64,000 nucleotides of DNA, taken from assembly GCA_002441395.1 (NCBI GenBank), contig DJVZ01000022.1, positions 5,709 to 69,708 of the forward strand, in the 5' to 3' direction. Shown in pieces: positions 1 through 8,859 of the stretch (positions are counted from its first letter, which is position 1; each line of letters starts with the position of its first letter). The DNA comes from Spirochaetaceae bacterium UBA6243 (GTDB lineage: Bacteria > Spirochaetota > Spirochaetia > Treponematales > Rectinemataceae). The notes below the pieces were generated by a model. The model saw nothing but the letters and a program-made list of their open reading frames with translations, had not been told where the DNA came from and did not search any database. The translations under genes and the position numbers were made by a program.

Positions 1-2
1 TG

Positions 3-332
3 GAACAGGTCGAGCACATTGAAGCCTCTGAATTCACAGCGCCTTTACAGCAAGCTGACGGTCTTCAGTCCGTGGACGGCACATTGAGTCCGCGTACTAC
101 CAAAATTGTATGCCACCCCGATTGCGCAGCAACTCCTTTGAGCCACATGTCTCTTTCGGGGACACCCGTTATTCTGGCGATTGGGACTGAGCGCGGATGG
201 ACCGAGCACGAACTCGAGCAATTTCTGCAGAGCGGCTTTGCTCTATGTGCCCTTGGCGATCGGATACTAAAAACGGAGACTGCCGCTGCTGTGGCTGTCT
301 CCGTTGTGCTTGCAAGGCTGGGATATTTTTAA
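3..332 (+). CDS. rsmE: 16S rRNA (uracil-1498-N3)-methyltransferase RsmE, C-terminal part
   Basis: Open at the left edge; only the last 109 codons are present. The reading frame continues upstream of position 72 with no stop, so the GTG at 72 is not the start. RsmE methylates N3 of U1498 in 16S rRNA using SAM and belongs to the SPOUT (knotted) methyltransferases. The knot signature is visible near the end: an ILAIGTERGW stretch in place of the usual GPEGGF, followed by LGDRILKTETAAAVA, which closely matches the family LGxRILRTETA motif. The stop lies 7 bp from the stop of the convergent efflux ATPase gene. Family assignment is firm; the GTERG variant of the SAM loop is slightly divergent. Confidence 0.85.
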   Translation, partial: EQVEHIEASEFTAPLQQADGLQSVDGTLSPRTTKIVCHPDCAATPLSHMSLSGTPVILAIGTERGWTEHELEQFLQSGFALCALGDRILKTETAAAVAVSVVLARLGYF

Positions 333-339
333 TTCAGTT

Positions 340-2469
340 TTAACGGACACTTAAACCTTTGTCATTGTATCTGACGGCCCGCAGCGAGTTCAGCACGGCG
401 AGGAGGGATACTCCGACATCGGCGACTACGGCTTCCCACATGTCTGCCCGGCCGACGCTTCCGAGCAAGACGAAAGCTCCCTTTACGACGAGTGCAAAAA
501 CGACGTTCTCCATGACGATGGAATGTGTGAATGCCGAAATTCGCAAAGCAAGCGGAATGCGTCCGATGTCGTCATCCATGACGACGACGTCGGCAGCTTC
601 GATGGCCGCATCTGAACCAAGGCCGCCCATCGCGAATCCCACGTCCGAACTTACAAGGACGGGCGCGTCGTTCATCCCGTCGCCGACAAACGCCACTTTT
701 CTTCCCGCAGGTTCCTGCGCTTTTATCGCTGCAAATTTTTCTACTTTATCCTGCGGAAGAAGCCCGGCATAATATTCATCGATGCCGAGACTCGCCGCCA
801 CCTTTTTCGCGACAGTTTCGCCATCGCCCGTCAGCATAACGACCTTGCGGACACCCTGTCGCCTGAGCTCCTTAATCGAGGCGGCCGCTCCATCCTTCAC
901 TGCATCTGAAATCAGAATGTAGCCGGCATAGACATCGTCGACCGTGACATGAACCACCGTACCCCTGACGTCGCAGACATCATGCGCCACCTTGTGTTCG
1001 TGAAGCATTCGATCGTTGCCTGCCATGACGACGTGCCCGTCGACGACGGCCACCACGCCATACCCCTTTTTCTCCACGATATTGGTCACCGAAGCCGCGG
1101 CGCCAATGGCCGAGGCCGCTTCCCGTATCGACCGCGCGATAGGATGCGGAGACACGCTTTCCGCGCCAGCGGCGTACCGCAGCACTTCCATCCCCGAAAA
1201 CCCATTGTGCGGCACGACCTCCGAAACCGCAAAAACGCCTTTCGTCAAGGTACCCGTCTTGTCGAACACGACCGTATCTATTTTCGTCATGGCGTCAATG
1301 TAATTCGCCCCTTTGACGAGCAACTTGTGGCGCGATGCACTGCCCACTCCGCCGAAATACCCCAACGGCACCGACACGACAAGGGCACAGGGGCAGGAAA
1401 TGACGAGCAGCACGAGGGCCCTGTACACGTAGTCGCCGAACGTAGCGCCAGGGATGACAAGAGGGGGAACGACTGCTATGAGAGCAGCCAGAACGACGAC
1501 GACTGGCGTATAGACGGAGGCAAACTTCGTTATGAATTTTTCGGTAGGAGCCTTGTTGGCCGACGCATTCTCGACAAGCTCCAGTATGCGCGCCACGGCC
1601 GACTGGCAGAATTCCTTCGTAACGCGGACAACAAGCCTGCCGCTATCGTTCACATAGCCGGCCAGCACGGCATCGCCGGGCCCTACTTCCCTGGGTACGG
1701 ATTCGCCCGTCAGCGAGGACGTGTCGACAAACGAAGAGCCTTCCACAATCTCGCCGTCCAGGGGTACCCGCTCGCCGGGCCGCACTTCCACGCTCTGCCC
1801 AATCGCGACCGATTCGGGTGATATGGTTTTGGATACGCCGTTTTCGACGACCCGCGCAAAGTCCGGGCGCAGGTCCATGAGCTGGACGATCGACCGGCGC
1901 GATTTGTCGACAGCCTTATCCTGCAAAAATTCGCCGACCGCATAAAAGAGCATGACGCCCACCGCCTCGGGAAGCTGGTGAATGGCGATCGCCCCAAGTG
2001 TCGCGATTGCCATCAAAAACATTTCGTTGAAAACCCGGCCATGGACAATACTCAGCACCGCCGATTTCAGCACAGGATATCCAACCAGCAGATAGGCAGG
2101 AATGAGTACCGCATATTCCGCGATGGAATACGGCGTATTGTGGAGCTGTGTATGAAATACCGAACCCGCGACAAATAGAATAGCAGAAACAACGAGTTTG
2201 GCTATCTCGACCCGACTATTTCCCTCTTCCTCCTGTTCGTTTCCGCTGCTGCCGGCACTACCGTTGTTGGCTGCGACCAGTTCGACTTCCGGTTCAACCT
2301 GCCTTATGATGCTTCGCGCTTTTTCCTCCGAAGCGCCGGCAATCACCAGCGTCTTCGTCGCAAAACTGACCGTGGCGGATTCCACATCGTCGCATTTGTT
2401 CAATGCCGTTTCTATTTTGTTCGCGCACTGCGCGCAATCCAAGCCTTTGAGGTAATACTTGTCGGCCAT
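340..2469 (-). CDS. zntA: Heavy-metal P1B-type ATPase (Cd2+/Zn2+/Pb2+ efflux, ZntA/CadA type)
   Basis: 709 residues, full length for the family. It exports soft divalent metals across the inner membrane at the cost of ATP. An N-terminal HMA domain carries GLDCAQC (Asp11, Cys12, Cys15); the Asp before the Cys pair is typical of Zn/Cd/Pb pumps rather than Cu pumps. The actuator TGES is at 254-257, the membrane CPC at 359-361, the phosphorylated Asp403 is in DKTGT, the HP motif is at 442-443 and GDGMND at 597-602. Asp684 in the last membrane helix matches the conserved Asp of ZntA. It lies 17 bp downstream of the CadC-like repressor gene with its own AGGGG ribosome site, so the two form a metal-induced operon. 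Whether Zn, Cd or Pb is the main substrate cannot be read from sequence. Confidence 0.93.
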   Translation of the reverse strand: MADKYYLKGLDCAQCANKIETALNKCDDVESATVSFATKTLVIAGASEEKARSIIRQVEPEVELVAANNGSAGSSGNEQEEEGNSRVEIAKLVVSAILFVAGSVFHTQLHNTPYSIAEYAVLIPAYLLVGYPVLKSAVLSIVHGRVFNEMFLMAIATLGAIAIHQLPEAVGVMLFYAVGEFLQDKAVDKSRRSIVQLMDLRPDFARVVENGVSKTISPESVAIGQSVEVRPGERVPLDGEIVEGSSFVDTSSLTGESVPREVGPGDAVLAGYVNDSGRLVVRVTKEFCQSAVARILELVENASANKAPTEKFITKFASVYTPVVVVLAALIAVVPPLVIPGATFGDYVYRALVLLVISCPCALVVSVPLGYFGGVGSASRHKLLVKGANYIDAMTKIDTVVFDKTGTLTKGVFAVSEVVPHNGFSGMEVLRYAAGAESVSPHPIARSIREAASAIGAAASVTNIVEKKGYGVVAVVDGHVVMAGNDRMLHEHKVAHDVCDVRGTVVHVTVDDVYAGYILISDAVKDGAAASIKELRRQGVRKVVMLTGDGETVAKKVAASLGIDEYYAGLLPQDKVEKFAAIKAQEPAGRKVAFVGDGMNDAPVLVSSDVGFAMGGLGSDAAIEAADVVVMDDDIGRIPLALRISAFTHSIVMENVVFALVVKGAFVLLGSVGRADMWEAVVADVGVSLLAVLNSLRAVRYNDKGLSVR

Positions 2470-2486
2470 GGTCCATCCCCTCTCTC

Positions 2487-2837
2487 TCAGGTAAGTTCGA
2501 TATAGTGTTCACGGGCCTTCTCTATAAGCGCAAGGACATGTTCGTCTGCCAGCGAATAGAAAACCATCTTGCCCTCCCGGCGCGCCTTCACGAGGTTGAG
2601 CGCCTTCAGAAAACGGAGATGATGCGAAACGGCAGGCAAGTTCGTCTCGAGGATATATGCCAGATCGCAGACGCAAAGTTCCCTTTTGGACAGAAGATAA
2701 AGAATCTTTACCCGCGTCTCGTCTGCCATGGCCTTGAACAATTCCGAAAGCCCCGCGACGTCGATGAGCGAGGCGCGGAGCCCCGGCGCCGTTTCGCTGC
2801 ACGTAATGCTGTATTGGCTGCAAAGATCGTCGTTCAC
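2487..2837 (-). CDS. ArsR/SmtB family metal-sensing repressor, CadC-like
   Basis: 116 residues, starting at a GTG 5 nt after AAGGAGG. Winged-helix repressor expected to leave DNA when it binds metal, releasing its own operon with the efflux ATPase. Both metal sites known from this family can be read. The alpha3N site has Cys55 and Cys57 in ELCVCDLA, plus N-terminal Cys6 and Cys13. The alpha5 site has a D-x-H...H-x-x-E spacing (0, 2, 13, 16) near the C terminus, as in SmtB and CadC. This combination is CadC-like, supporting Cd/Pb/Zn sensing rather than arsenite. A 26-bp inverted repeat next to the proposed promoter is the probable operator. Confidence 0.92.
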   Translation of the reverse strand: MNDDLCSQYSITCSETAPGLRASLIDVAGLSELFKAMADETRVKILYLLSKRELCVCDLAYILETNLPAVSHHLRFLKALNLVKARREGKMVFYSLADEHVLALIEKAREHYIELT

Positions 2838-2927
2838 GAAGACCTCCTTCGGGACTATGGCGCGGCAAACACCACAAATCGGCGGCCGCTCCGTGCCCGG
2901 CCCGTATTCGACGCCATTCCCACTGCG

Positions 2928-2953
2928 AACGATTGCTCAATTAAGCAATCGTT
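2928..2953. promoter_or_regulatory. Inverted-repeat operator for the CadC-like repressor
   Basis: Perfect inverted repeat: arm AACGATTGCT, 6-bp spacer, arm AGCAATCGTT. It begins immediately after the proposed -10 box of the arsR-type/zntA operon and covers the expected transcription start. Position and symmetry fit ArsR/SmtB operators. Binding is inferred. Confidence 0.7.
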
Positions 2954-2960
2954 TAATCGT

Positions 2961-2989
2961 ATGGTACTATTGAAAACCAAAACGGTCAA
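2961..2989 (-). promoter_or_regulatory. Sigma-70-type promoter of the cadC-like/zntA operon
   Basis: On the minus strand TTGACC, 17 bp, TACCAT. The start point would fall at about 2954, at the edge of the operator repeat, leaving a leader of roughly 115 nt before the GTG start. Confidence 0.55.
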
Positions 2990-3016
2990 GCATACACGGT
3001 TGCGCCGGGTGCGAAG

Positions 3017-3043
3017 AGCCGTCAGAGGTGGCGCCGGACGGCT
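3017..3043 (+). repeat. Small inverted repeat in the asnB upstream region
   Basis: Arms AGCCGTC and GACGGCT with a 13-nt loop lie about 85 bp before asnB and could form a GC-rich leader hairpin. There is no T-tract, so it is not called a terminator. No convincing asnB promoter was found. Confidence 0.3.
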
Positions 3044-3128
3044 TCCTCCGGGATGGTTGGCGAGCCGGGCTTGACGAAGGCAGGCCGATTCGGGTAAAGC
3101 GTTCTATTACTATCTGGAGGAACATAGC

Positions 3129-4805
3129 ATGTGCGGCATTTTTACCATCACCGACATCAAGGGCGATCCTATCGCCCTGCGCAAGCGCGCCCTTTCCCAC
3201 GTGAAGCGTCTCAGGCACCGGGGACCCGATTGGAGCGGCGTTTACTCGGACAAGCACGGCATAATCTGCCACGAGCGTCTGGCCATCGTGGACGTCACGC
3301 ACGGGGCCCAGCCCCTCATCGACGCGGGCACGGGCCGCGTCCTCTCCGTCAACGGCGAGATATACAATCACCGCGAACTGCGCGCCAAGTTCCTCAAGGA
3401 ACCGCACGACTTCAAGACCGAGTCTGACTGCGAACCTCTCCTTTACCTCTATGACGAAATGGGCCCGGAATTTCTCAAACACGTGAACGGCATTTTCGCC
3501 TTCGTCATCTACGACCCGCGCGACGGAGATTATTTTATCGCACGCGATCACATAGGCATCAATCCTCTGTACTGGGGTCGCGACGGCGAGGGCAACCTCT
3601 ACGTCGCTTCCGAGATGAAGGCGATCTTCGATCTCTGCCCGAAGGTCGAGATATTCCCGCCCGGGCATTATTACAAGGGCAGCGAGGGCAAACTGGTAAA
3701 ATGGTATGAGCCTGTGTGGGCGGAACCCGGCTACATCCCGACGGGAGAAGCCGACCTCACGGCGCTGCGCGAGTCCCTCGTCGCAGCGGTGAAGCGCCAG
3801 CTCATGAGCGATGTGCCCTACGGTCTTCTCATCTCAGGCGGCGTGGACTCGTCCATCGTCGCGGCCATCGCGGCCCGTTTCGCGGAACGCCGCGTCGAGA
3901 CTGACGGGGCCGAACAGGCCTGGTGGCCGCGCATCCACTCCTTCTCCGTGGGCCTGCCCGACGCGCCGGACACCAAGTATGCCAAGATGGTCGCAGACTA
4001 CATCGGCAGCCAGCACCACGAGATCAACTTCACCGTACAGGAGGCCATCGACGCCTTGCCGGACGTGATCTGGCACCTCGAGACCTTCGACGTCACCACG
4101 ATCCGCGCCGGCACGCCGATGTATCTCATGACGCGCAAGATCAAGGCCATGGGCATCAAAATGATTCTCTCCGGCGAGGGCTCGGACGAGATCTTCGGCG
4201 GCTACCTCTACTTCCACAAGGCTCCGAACCGCGTGGAATTCCACGAAGAGCTCGTGCGCAAGCTGTCCATGCTCCATCTCTACGACTGTCTGAGAGCAAA
4301 CAAGGTCACCGCGGCCTGGGGAGTCGAGGCGCGCGTGCCCTTCCTTGACCCCGAATTCCTCGATGTGGCGATGAACATCGACCCTGCCCACAAGATGATC
4401 CGCAAGGACGAGGGCCGTATGGAGAAGTACATCCTGCGCAAGGCCTTCGAGGGCTGGATTCCCGACGAAATCCTGTGGCGACAGAAGGAGCAGTTTTCCG
4501 ATGGTGTGGGCTACAACTGGATTGACTCCCTGAAGGAATACGCCGAAAAAGAAGTCTCCGACAGCGCCATGGCCAACGCCGCCTACCGCTTTCCGGTCAA
4601 GACGCCGCCTACCAAGGAGGCCTACCTCTACCGCGCCATCTTCGAAGAGCACTTCAAGAATCCGAGCACCGTGGATCTCGTGCCGGACGGACCAAGTATC
4701 GCGTGTTCGACGCCGACCGCCATCCGCTGGGACGCGGCCTGGGCGAACCAGGCCGACCCTTCGGGCCGCGCGGTGCGGGGCGTGCACGACAAGAGCCTGA
4801 AGTAG
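3129..4805 (+). CDS. asnB: Asparagine synthase (glutamine-hydrolysing), AsnB
   Basis: 558 residues, close to E. coli AsnB. It makes asparagine from aspartate, glutamine and ATP. The protein begins MCGIF, placing the nucleophile Cys2 of the N-terminal glutaminase domain right after Met removal. The PP-loop SGGVDSS for ATP is at residues 236-242 of the synthetase domain, and the C terminus has the CSTPTAIRWD / DPSGRAV ending typical of AsnB. GGAGG precedes the ATG by 8 nt. The coding GC looks higher than that of the following flavoprotein gene. It is divergent from the metal-resistance operon with no evident functional link. Confidence 0.95.
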   Translation: MCGIFTITDIKGDPIALRKRALSHVKRLRHRGPDWSGVYSDKHGIICHERLAIVDVTHGAQPLIDAGTGRVLSVNGEIYNHRELRAKFLKEPHDFKTESDCEPLLYLYDEMGPEFLKHVNGIFAFVIYDPRDGDYFIARDHIGINPLYWGRDGEGNLYVASEMKAIFDLCPKVEIFPPGHYYKGSEGKLVKWYEPVWAEPGYIPTGEADLTALRESLVAAVKRQLMSDVPYGLLISGGVDSSIVAAIAARFAERRVETDGAEQAWWPRIHSFSVGLPDAPDTKYAKMVADYIGSQHHEINFTVQEAIDALPDVIWHLETFDVTTIRAGTPMYLMTRKIKAMGIKMILSGEGSDEIFGGYLYFHKAPNRVEFHEELVRKLSMLHLYDCLRANKVTAAWGVEARVPFLDPEFLDVAMNIDPAHKMIRKDEGRMEKYILRKAFEGWIPDEILWRQKEQFSDGVGYNWIDSLKEYAEKEVSDSAMANAAYRFPVKTPPTKEAYLYRAIFEEHFKNPSTVDLVPDGPSIACSTPTAIRWDAAWANQADPSGRAVRGVHDKSLK

Positions 4806-4999
4806 GACTATGATGGGCATACAGTGAACCTCCTCGTTTTTGTCTATTCTCAAAATCGGGAATTCCAAAAAATATTTTCACTGTGTAAAATGATGGATAT
4901 GACATAGAGACTGAGGTTGCTACCAATCGCTTTGAAGTCTGTTCGAAGTATCTGCGTTTGTTGCCGAAAGAGAAGTATCGAGGAAAAGGAGGGAGGGAA

Positions 5000-5761
5000 A
5001 TGCGCAGTGTTGTGTTGGCAATCTCGGGATCCCTAAGGGAGCCATCTTTTACCGAGAAGATACTCGATTTGTGTATCAAGGGGCTGGGAGAGAATCAGGA
5101 AGTGCACAAGTTCTATCCCCACAAGATGAATATCGGGCCATGCAAAGGTTGTCGGTCCTGCTGGGAACCAAAGACGCCGGGCGAATGCGTTCAGAAAGAT
5201 GATTTTGAACAGATTCTCGATGTTTACAAACGGGCCGATTACTTCCTTCTCGCCACTCCTCTCTACTTCTTCGATTTACCCGCAACGGTGAAGAATGTGA
5301 TCGACAGATTCTTCATCATTCTGGAACCTGCACAGATTAAATCCGCCGGAGGGGGGAGCACACACCCCAAACGTTTGGGACGCCACCCCAAGGCAGCCTT
5401 GATCTCATCGTGTGGTTTTGCCGAGATCGAAAATTTCGACCTTCTGAGACAGCATTTTCGCCTTATATGTGAGCACACAGACTGGAGCTGGTCCGGAGAG
5501 ATCCTGGTTTCTGAAGCTGGTGCGGCCGCCGCTCCGAAACTGTTTGACAGAAAGTACAACCTTATCGAAAAAGCGGGGGCGGAGTTGCTCGAAGGGATGA
5601 TATCCCAGAAAACAACCAATGCAATCGCCGCTCCCGTCATGCCGGCAGAAGATTACCGCCGCATGGTTACGTTAAACTTCGAAGGAGGAGTGATCGCAAA
5701 GGCAAAGGTGGCCGTCATCGCCATAAAGGCGATGCGGGACAAGAAAAAAATTCGAGAGTAG
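5000..5761 (+). CDS. NADPH-dependent FMN reductase / multimeric flavodoxin-like (WrbA-type) protein
   Basis: 253 residues from the ATG directly after GGAGGGAGGGAA; an earlier ATG at 4958 has no ribosome site. The N terminus (VLAISGSLREPSF) is the phosphate-binding strand-loop of the flavodoxin-like fold. It is followed by a Cys-rich CKGCRSCW ... GECVQKDDF segment typical of the family of FMN reductases and iron-sulphur flavoproteins. A cytosolic FMN-dependent redox role is likely; the substrate is unknown. Cys residues are too few and too spread to assert an Fe-S cluster. The gene is AT-richer than asnB, which may indicate separate ancestry. It stands alone between asnB and a short signal-peptide reading frame. 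Confidence 0.8.
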   Translation: MRSVVLAISGSLREPSFTEKILDLCIKGLGENQEVHKFYPHKMNIGPCKGCRSCWEPKTPGECVQKDDFEQILDVYKRADYFLLATPLYFFDLPATVKNVIDRFFIILEPAQIKSAGGGSTHPKRLGRHPKAALISSCGFAEIENFDLLRQHFRLICEHTDWSWSGEILVSEAGAAAAPKLFDRKYNLIEKAGAELLEGMISQKTTNAIAAPVMPAEDYRRMVTLNFEGGVIAKAKVAVIAIKAMRDKKKIRE

Positions 5762-5834
5762 TCCCCTGGCTGCAATAACGGCGCCGTGTGTGGCGTAAGA
5801 ATTTTCGGAAGGCCTTGGGGGGAGGGATCATCGC

Positions 5835-5948
5835 ATGAAGAAAATGCTCATCCGTATTCCCTGGTGGCTTGCAGCCGTCGTGCTCCTCGGCGGCTGGCTG
5901 TTGGTGTCGGCCCCGGCCACAGACTGCCCGCGACTATTTTTTGTGTAA
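5835..5948 (+). pseudogene. 37-codon signal-peptide reading frame, probable gene remnant
   Basis: A GGGGGGAGGG ribosome site 8 nt upstream leads into an ATG and 37 codons. The product has a basic start (MKKMLIRIP), a hydrophobic core with WWLAAVVLLGGWLLV and a small-residue region SAPATDC, then stops after CPRLFFV. It looks like an export signal whose mature protein is gone, with the stop falling inside the 3' end of the convergent pepF (15-bp overlap). It could instead be a genuine small membrane peptide. The translation signals are as good as those of full genes nearby. Confidence 0.5.
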
Positions 5949-7739
5949 CAAAACTGCGAGTTTCTCCACATCCCCGGCAAAGCGCCTGCACGCCGCTTCC
6001 ACCGGCTCCGGTGTCGACATGTCGACACCCGCGAGCTTCAGCGACTCGATCGGGAACCTGCTGCCGCCCGATTTCAGGAAGTCCAGGTAGGCATCGCGCT
6101 CCGCCATTCCTCCGTGCAGGACTTTTTCGGAAAGGGCGATGCTCGCCGAAAGGCCCGTCGCGTACTTGTAGACATAGAACGCGTTGTAAAAGTGCGGAAT
6201 ACGCAACCCTTCCATATCCGAAACGTTCTCGAACGCCATCTCGGGCCCAAAATATTTCTCGAGGAGTGCCCGGTATTCCTTTCTGAGCACATCGACCGTC
6301 AGCGCTTCACCGGATTCGGCAATCTCATGGGCGCGCTTTTCGAACTCCGCGAACATCGTCTGCCGGAAAAGCGTCGCGAGAGTATCGTCGATCCGGGTGG
6401 CGACCAAAAATGCCTTCTCCCTGTCGTCGCTGCTGTGGTCATACAGATAGGAAAATACCAGCTGCTCGTTGAAGGTGCTCGCCACCTCGGCTTCAAAAAT
6501 CGTGTAGTTGTAGCACATGAAGGGATTGTTCCGGGCCGAATGCCAGGAGTGCATCGAGTGGCCGCCCTCGTGGGCGATGGTGAAGAGGTCGTTGAGGACG
6601 TCGTCTTTGTAATTCATGAGTATGTAGGGCTCGCCGATAAAGGACCCCGCCGAGAAGGCGCCCGAGCGCTTGCCTTTGTTCTCGTACCGGTCCACCCATC
6701 CGCCCAAGAGGCCATTTCGCAGAGTGCGGACATAATCTTCGCCGAGCGGCCTGAGGGCCTCGATCACAATATCGACCGCTTCTTCGTAGCCGTGTGATGC
6801 TTTGACCTCCTTGACGAGAGGGACATATACGTCATAATGGCGCAGGCCTTCGAGTCCGAGAATTTCCTTTCTGAGGCTGTAATAACGATGTAAAATCGGC
6901 AGATTCTCATTCACAGTAGAGATCAGATTATCGTATACGGCCTCAGCGACATTGTCGGGGAAAAGTGCCATTGCCCGTGAGCTCGGGTACTTTCTTACCT
7001 GGGCCTGATACTTGTCGAGCTTGACTGAACCGGCATACAGGGTACCCAAGGTGTTCTGATGCGCTTCAAAATGAGAATAGAATTGCAAATACGCCGCCTT
7101 CCGCACAGACCTGTCCTGCATGCGCATGAACGATATGAAGGTAGACTGCGTAAGAGGCTTGGGGCCTTCGGGAGTTTCTACGGTGCCGAAATTGAGATCG
7201 ACGTTGGTGAGCACACTGAAGGCCTCTTGCGCAGTCTGGGCCGACTCGGTCTGGAGCGCGAGGAGGCGCTCTTCGGCTTCGCTCAGCACGTGCGGCTTAA
7301 ATCTGCGCAATTTTGTCAGAAAGACTCTGTAGTCCGCAAATTTCTGGCTGGCAAGGCATTCAACCACAAAATCGTCCCCGAGCGCCTGGATCGCCGGGCT
7401 GAGCCAGGACCACGCGGCCTGTCCCTGGGAAGATACACCTACAAACCGGGCGAACAGGCCGCGGGCCGTACTGTTGCCTTCATCTTCAGTGACCCTCAAT
7501 TGTGCATAGTAGCCAAGTCTTTCTTCCAAAATGAGATATTGTTCATAAGCTTTCAATGTGTCGAACAATGCATCTGCGCTCGCGCTGAAGCCCTTCTTCT
7601 TTTTCTCTTCAGCTTCCGGCAGCATTGCGCTCAGCGCTGCGAAATCTCTTTCCCATTCGGCATCATCTTTAAAAAGGCTTGAAAGGTTCCATTTGTGTTC
7701 AGCAGGAATTTCTGAACGTTCCGGAATAGTCTTCGCCAT
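5934..7739 (-). CDS. pepF: Oligoendopeptidase F (M3 family zinc peptidase)
   Basis: 601 residues, the usual PepF length. Cytoplasmic zinc metallopeptidase that cleaves short oligopeptides, probably those taken up by ABC transporters. The zinc site HEGGH is at residues 390-394 within TIAHEGGHSMHSW, and the third ligand Glu lies in the following IFEAEVAST segment. The N-terminal half has the helical M3 fold (RYYSLRKEILGL, LPLVKEV-type stretches). AGGAGG stands 8 nt before the ATG. It lies 45 bp downstream of the lacI-type regulator on the same strand, so co-transcription with the regulator is possible. Confidence 0.95.
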   Translation of the reverse strand: MAKTIPERSEIPAEHKWNLSSLFKDDAEWERDFAALSAMLPEAEEKKKKGFSASADALFDTLKAYEQYLILEERLGYYAQLRVTEDEGNSTARGLFARFVGVSSQGQAAWSWLSPAIQALGDDFVVECLASQKFADYRVFLTKLRRFKPHVLSEAEERLLALQTESAQTAQEAFSVLTNVDLNFGTVETPEGPKPLTQSTFISFMRMQDRSVRKAAYLQFYSHFEAHQNTLGTLYAGSVKLDKYQAQVRKYPSSRAMALFPDNVAEAVYDNLISTVNENLPILHRYYSLRKEILGLEGLRHYDVYVPLVKEVKASHGYEEAVDIVIEALRPLGEDYVRTLRNGLLGGWVDRYENKGKRSGAFSAGSFIGEPYILMNYKDDVLNDLFTIAHEGGHSMHSWHSARNNPFMCYNYTIFEAEVASTFNEQLVFSYLYDHSSDDREKAFLVATRIDDTLATLFRQTMFAEFEKRAHEIAESGEALTVDVLRKEYRALLEKYFGPEMAFENVSDMEGLRIPHFYNAFYVYKYATGLSASIALSEKVLHGGMAERDAYLDFLKSGGSRFPIESLKLAGVDMSTPEPVEAACRRFAGDVEKLAVLLHKK

Positions 7740-7784
7740 TGTTCATTCCTCCTGTATCTATATGATAAAAAGCAGCGTGAAATT

Positions 7785-8813
7785 TCATGTCCGGCGGGTC
7801 GATTCGCGCACGACGAGCTCATATGGCAATCGGATGTGGCTGCCCGCGGCACCATCGAGCATATGCATCACCATGCGCGCCGCCTCTATGCCTTTTTCTC
7901 GGGCGGGCTGATGAATGGTCGTCAGCGTCGGGGCACTTATGACGCTCTCCGGTATATCATCAAAGCCCGCCACCGCCACATCTTCCGGCACCCGCAGACC
8001 AAGCTCCTTCGCGGCAAGGAGCGCTCCGATTGCCGCGATGTCGGACATCGCCACAATCGCGGTAGGCCGCCGCTCGTGAGACAGCAGGTACCGGGCGCTT
8101 TCGTAACCCCCATCGATGGAGCCTTTGCAGTTTTGCATGTATACCCGCGAATCGTCCAGCGATAATCCAGATTCTTCAAGTGCCCACTGAAAGCCCTCGA
8201 GGCGTTTTTGAACGACAATGGAAAAATGGCCTGACTCGCTTGGTTTTGTGTCCGGTTCGAGCGAGAGTATCGCGATCTGACGAAAGCCCTGATCAAGCAC
8301 ATGCCGCATTATCTCTCTCGCCGCGCTCTTATGATCGATTCCGATATTGATTGTCGAGGCGGATTCTTCTCCGTCGATAGTGACAAAAGGTATGTGATTC
8401 TTTCTAAGAAGGCTGACAACTTCATGGTCGGGGCCAACACCTATAGTGAGAAGTCCATCGACATACGATTTTCGTGCCGCTTCTATTATCTTGCCTCGGA
8501 TGAGGGGCAAGATGGCGAGTGAAAATTCTTTTTGCTCGCACTCTTCGCCTATTCCGCTGATGACTTGCGCCAGATGGGGGTTCCCGAATATATCGCCGAT
8601 CTTCTGAGGAAGAAGGAGCCCGATTGCCCCGAGGCGCTTCGTCGTCAAAGTCCTGGCAAAAGGATTAGGTACATATCCAAGCTCTTCGACAATCGTCATT
8701 ATTCTCTTGTATGTCTCTTTCGAGATTCGATCGGGATAGTTGAGGGCGAATGAAACCGTGGTTTTCGATACGCCCGCGCGCAAAGCGATATCTTTTATAG
8801 TAATTTTTGACAT
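7785..8813 (-). CDS. LacI-family transcriptional regulator
   Basis: 342 residues from the internal ATG (MSKITIKDIA). An upstream in-frame ATG at 8840 would add nine residues that do not belong to the family. The N-terminal HTH reads IALRAGVSKTTVSFALN, followed by the hinge helix region NPFARTLTTKRLG. The rest is a periplasmic-binding-type effector domain ending with FDDIPESVISAPTLTTIHQP, as in sugar-responsive members. There is no Shine-Dalgarno, and a TACAAT -10 box ends 9 nt before the ATG, so the mRNA may be leaderless. A palindrome overlapping the -35 box suggests autorepression. The effector is unknown; targets may include the divergent kinase and downstream pepF. Confidence 0.9.
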   Translation of the reverse strand: MSKITIKDIALRAGVSKTTVSFALNYPDRISKETYKRIMTIVEELGYVPNPFARTLTTKRLGAIGLLLPQKIGDIFGNPHLAQVISGIGEECEQKEFSLAILPLIRGKIIEAARKSYVDGLLTIGVGPDHEVVSLLRKNHIPFVTIDGEESASTINIGIDHKSAAREIMRHVLDQGFRQIAILSLEPDTKPSESGHFSIVVQKRLEGFQWALEESGLSLDDSRVYMQNCKGSIDGGYESARYLLSHERRPTAIVAMSDIAAIGALLAAKELGLRVPEDVAVAGFDDIPESVISAPTLTTIHQPAREKGIEAARMVMHMLDGAAGSHIRLPYELVVRESTRRT

Positions 8814-8822
8814 AGCGGATGA

Positions 8823-8851
8823 ATTGTACACAAAAGACATGGGCTCGTCAA
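8823..8851 (-). promoter_or_regulatory. Promoter of the lacI-family gene
   Basis: Minus strand TTGACG, 17 bp, TACAAT: a strong sigma-70 match. The predicted start (about 8816) is only about 3 nt from the ATG. Confidence 0.65.
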
Positions 8852-8859
8852 AGCGCTTT
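8850..8859. promoter_or_regulatory. LacI-type operator candidate
   Basis: AAAGCGCTTT, a perfect palindrome with the central CG that LacI-family hinge helices recognise. It touches the -35 box of the lacI-family promoter and lies between two divergent genes. Two TGTACA palindromes flank it at 8825-8830 and 8880-8885, 55 bp apart. Binding is inferred. Confidence 0.55.

Noticed and set aside
4821..4884. Inverted repeat ACAGTGAA / TTCACTGT between asnB and the flavoprotein gene
   Set aside because: Eight-bp arms 48 bp apart, no T-tract and no clear promoter alignment; likely chance, although a looping operator cannot be excluded.
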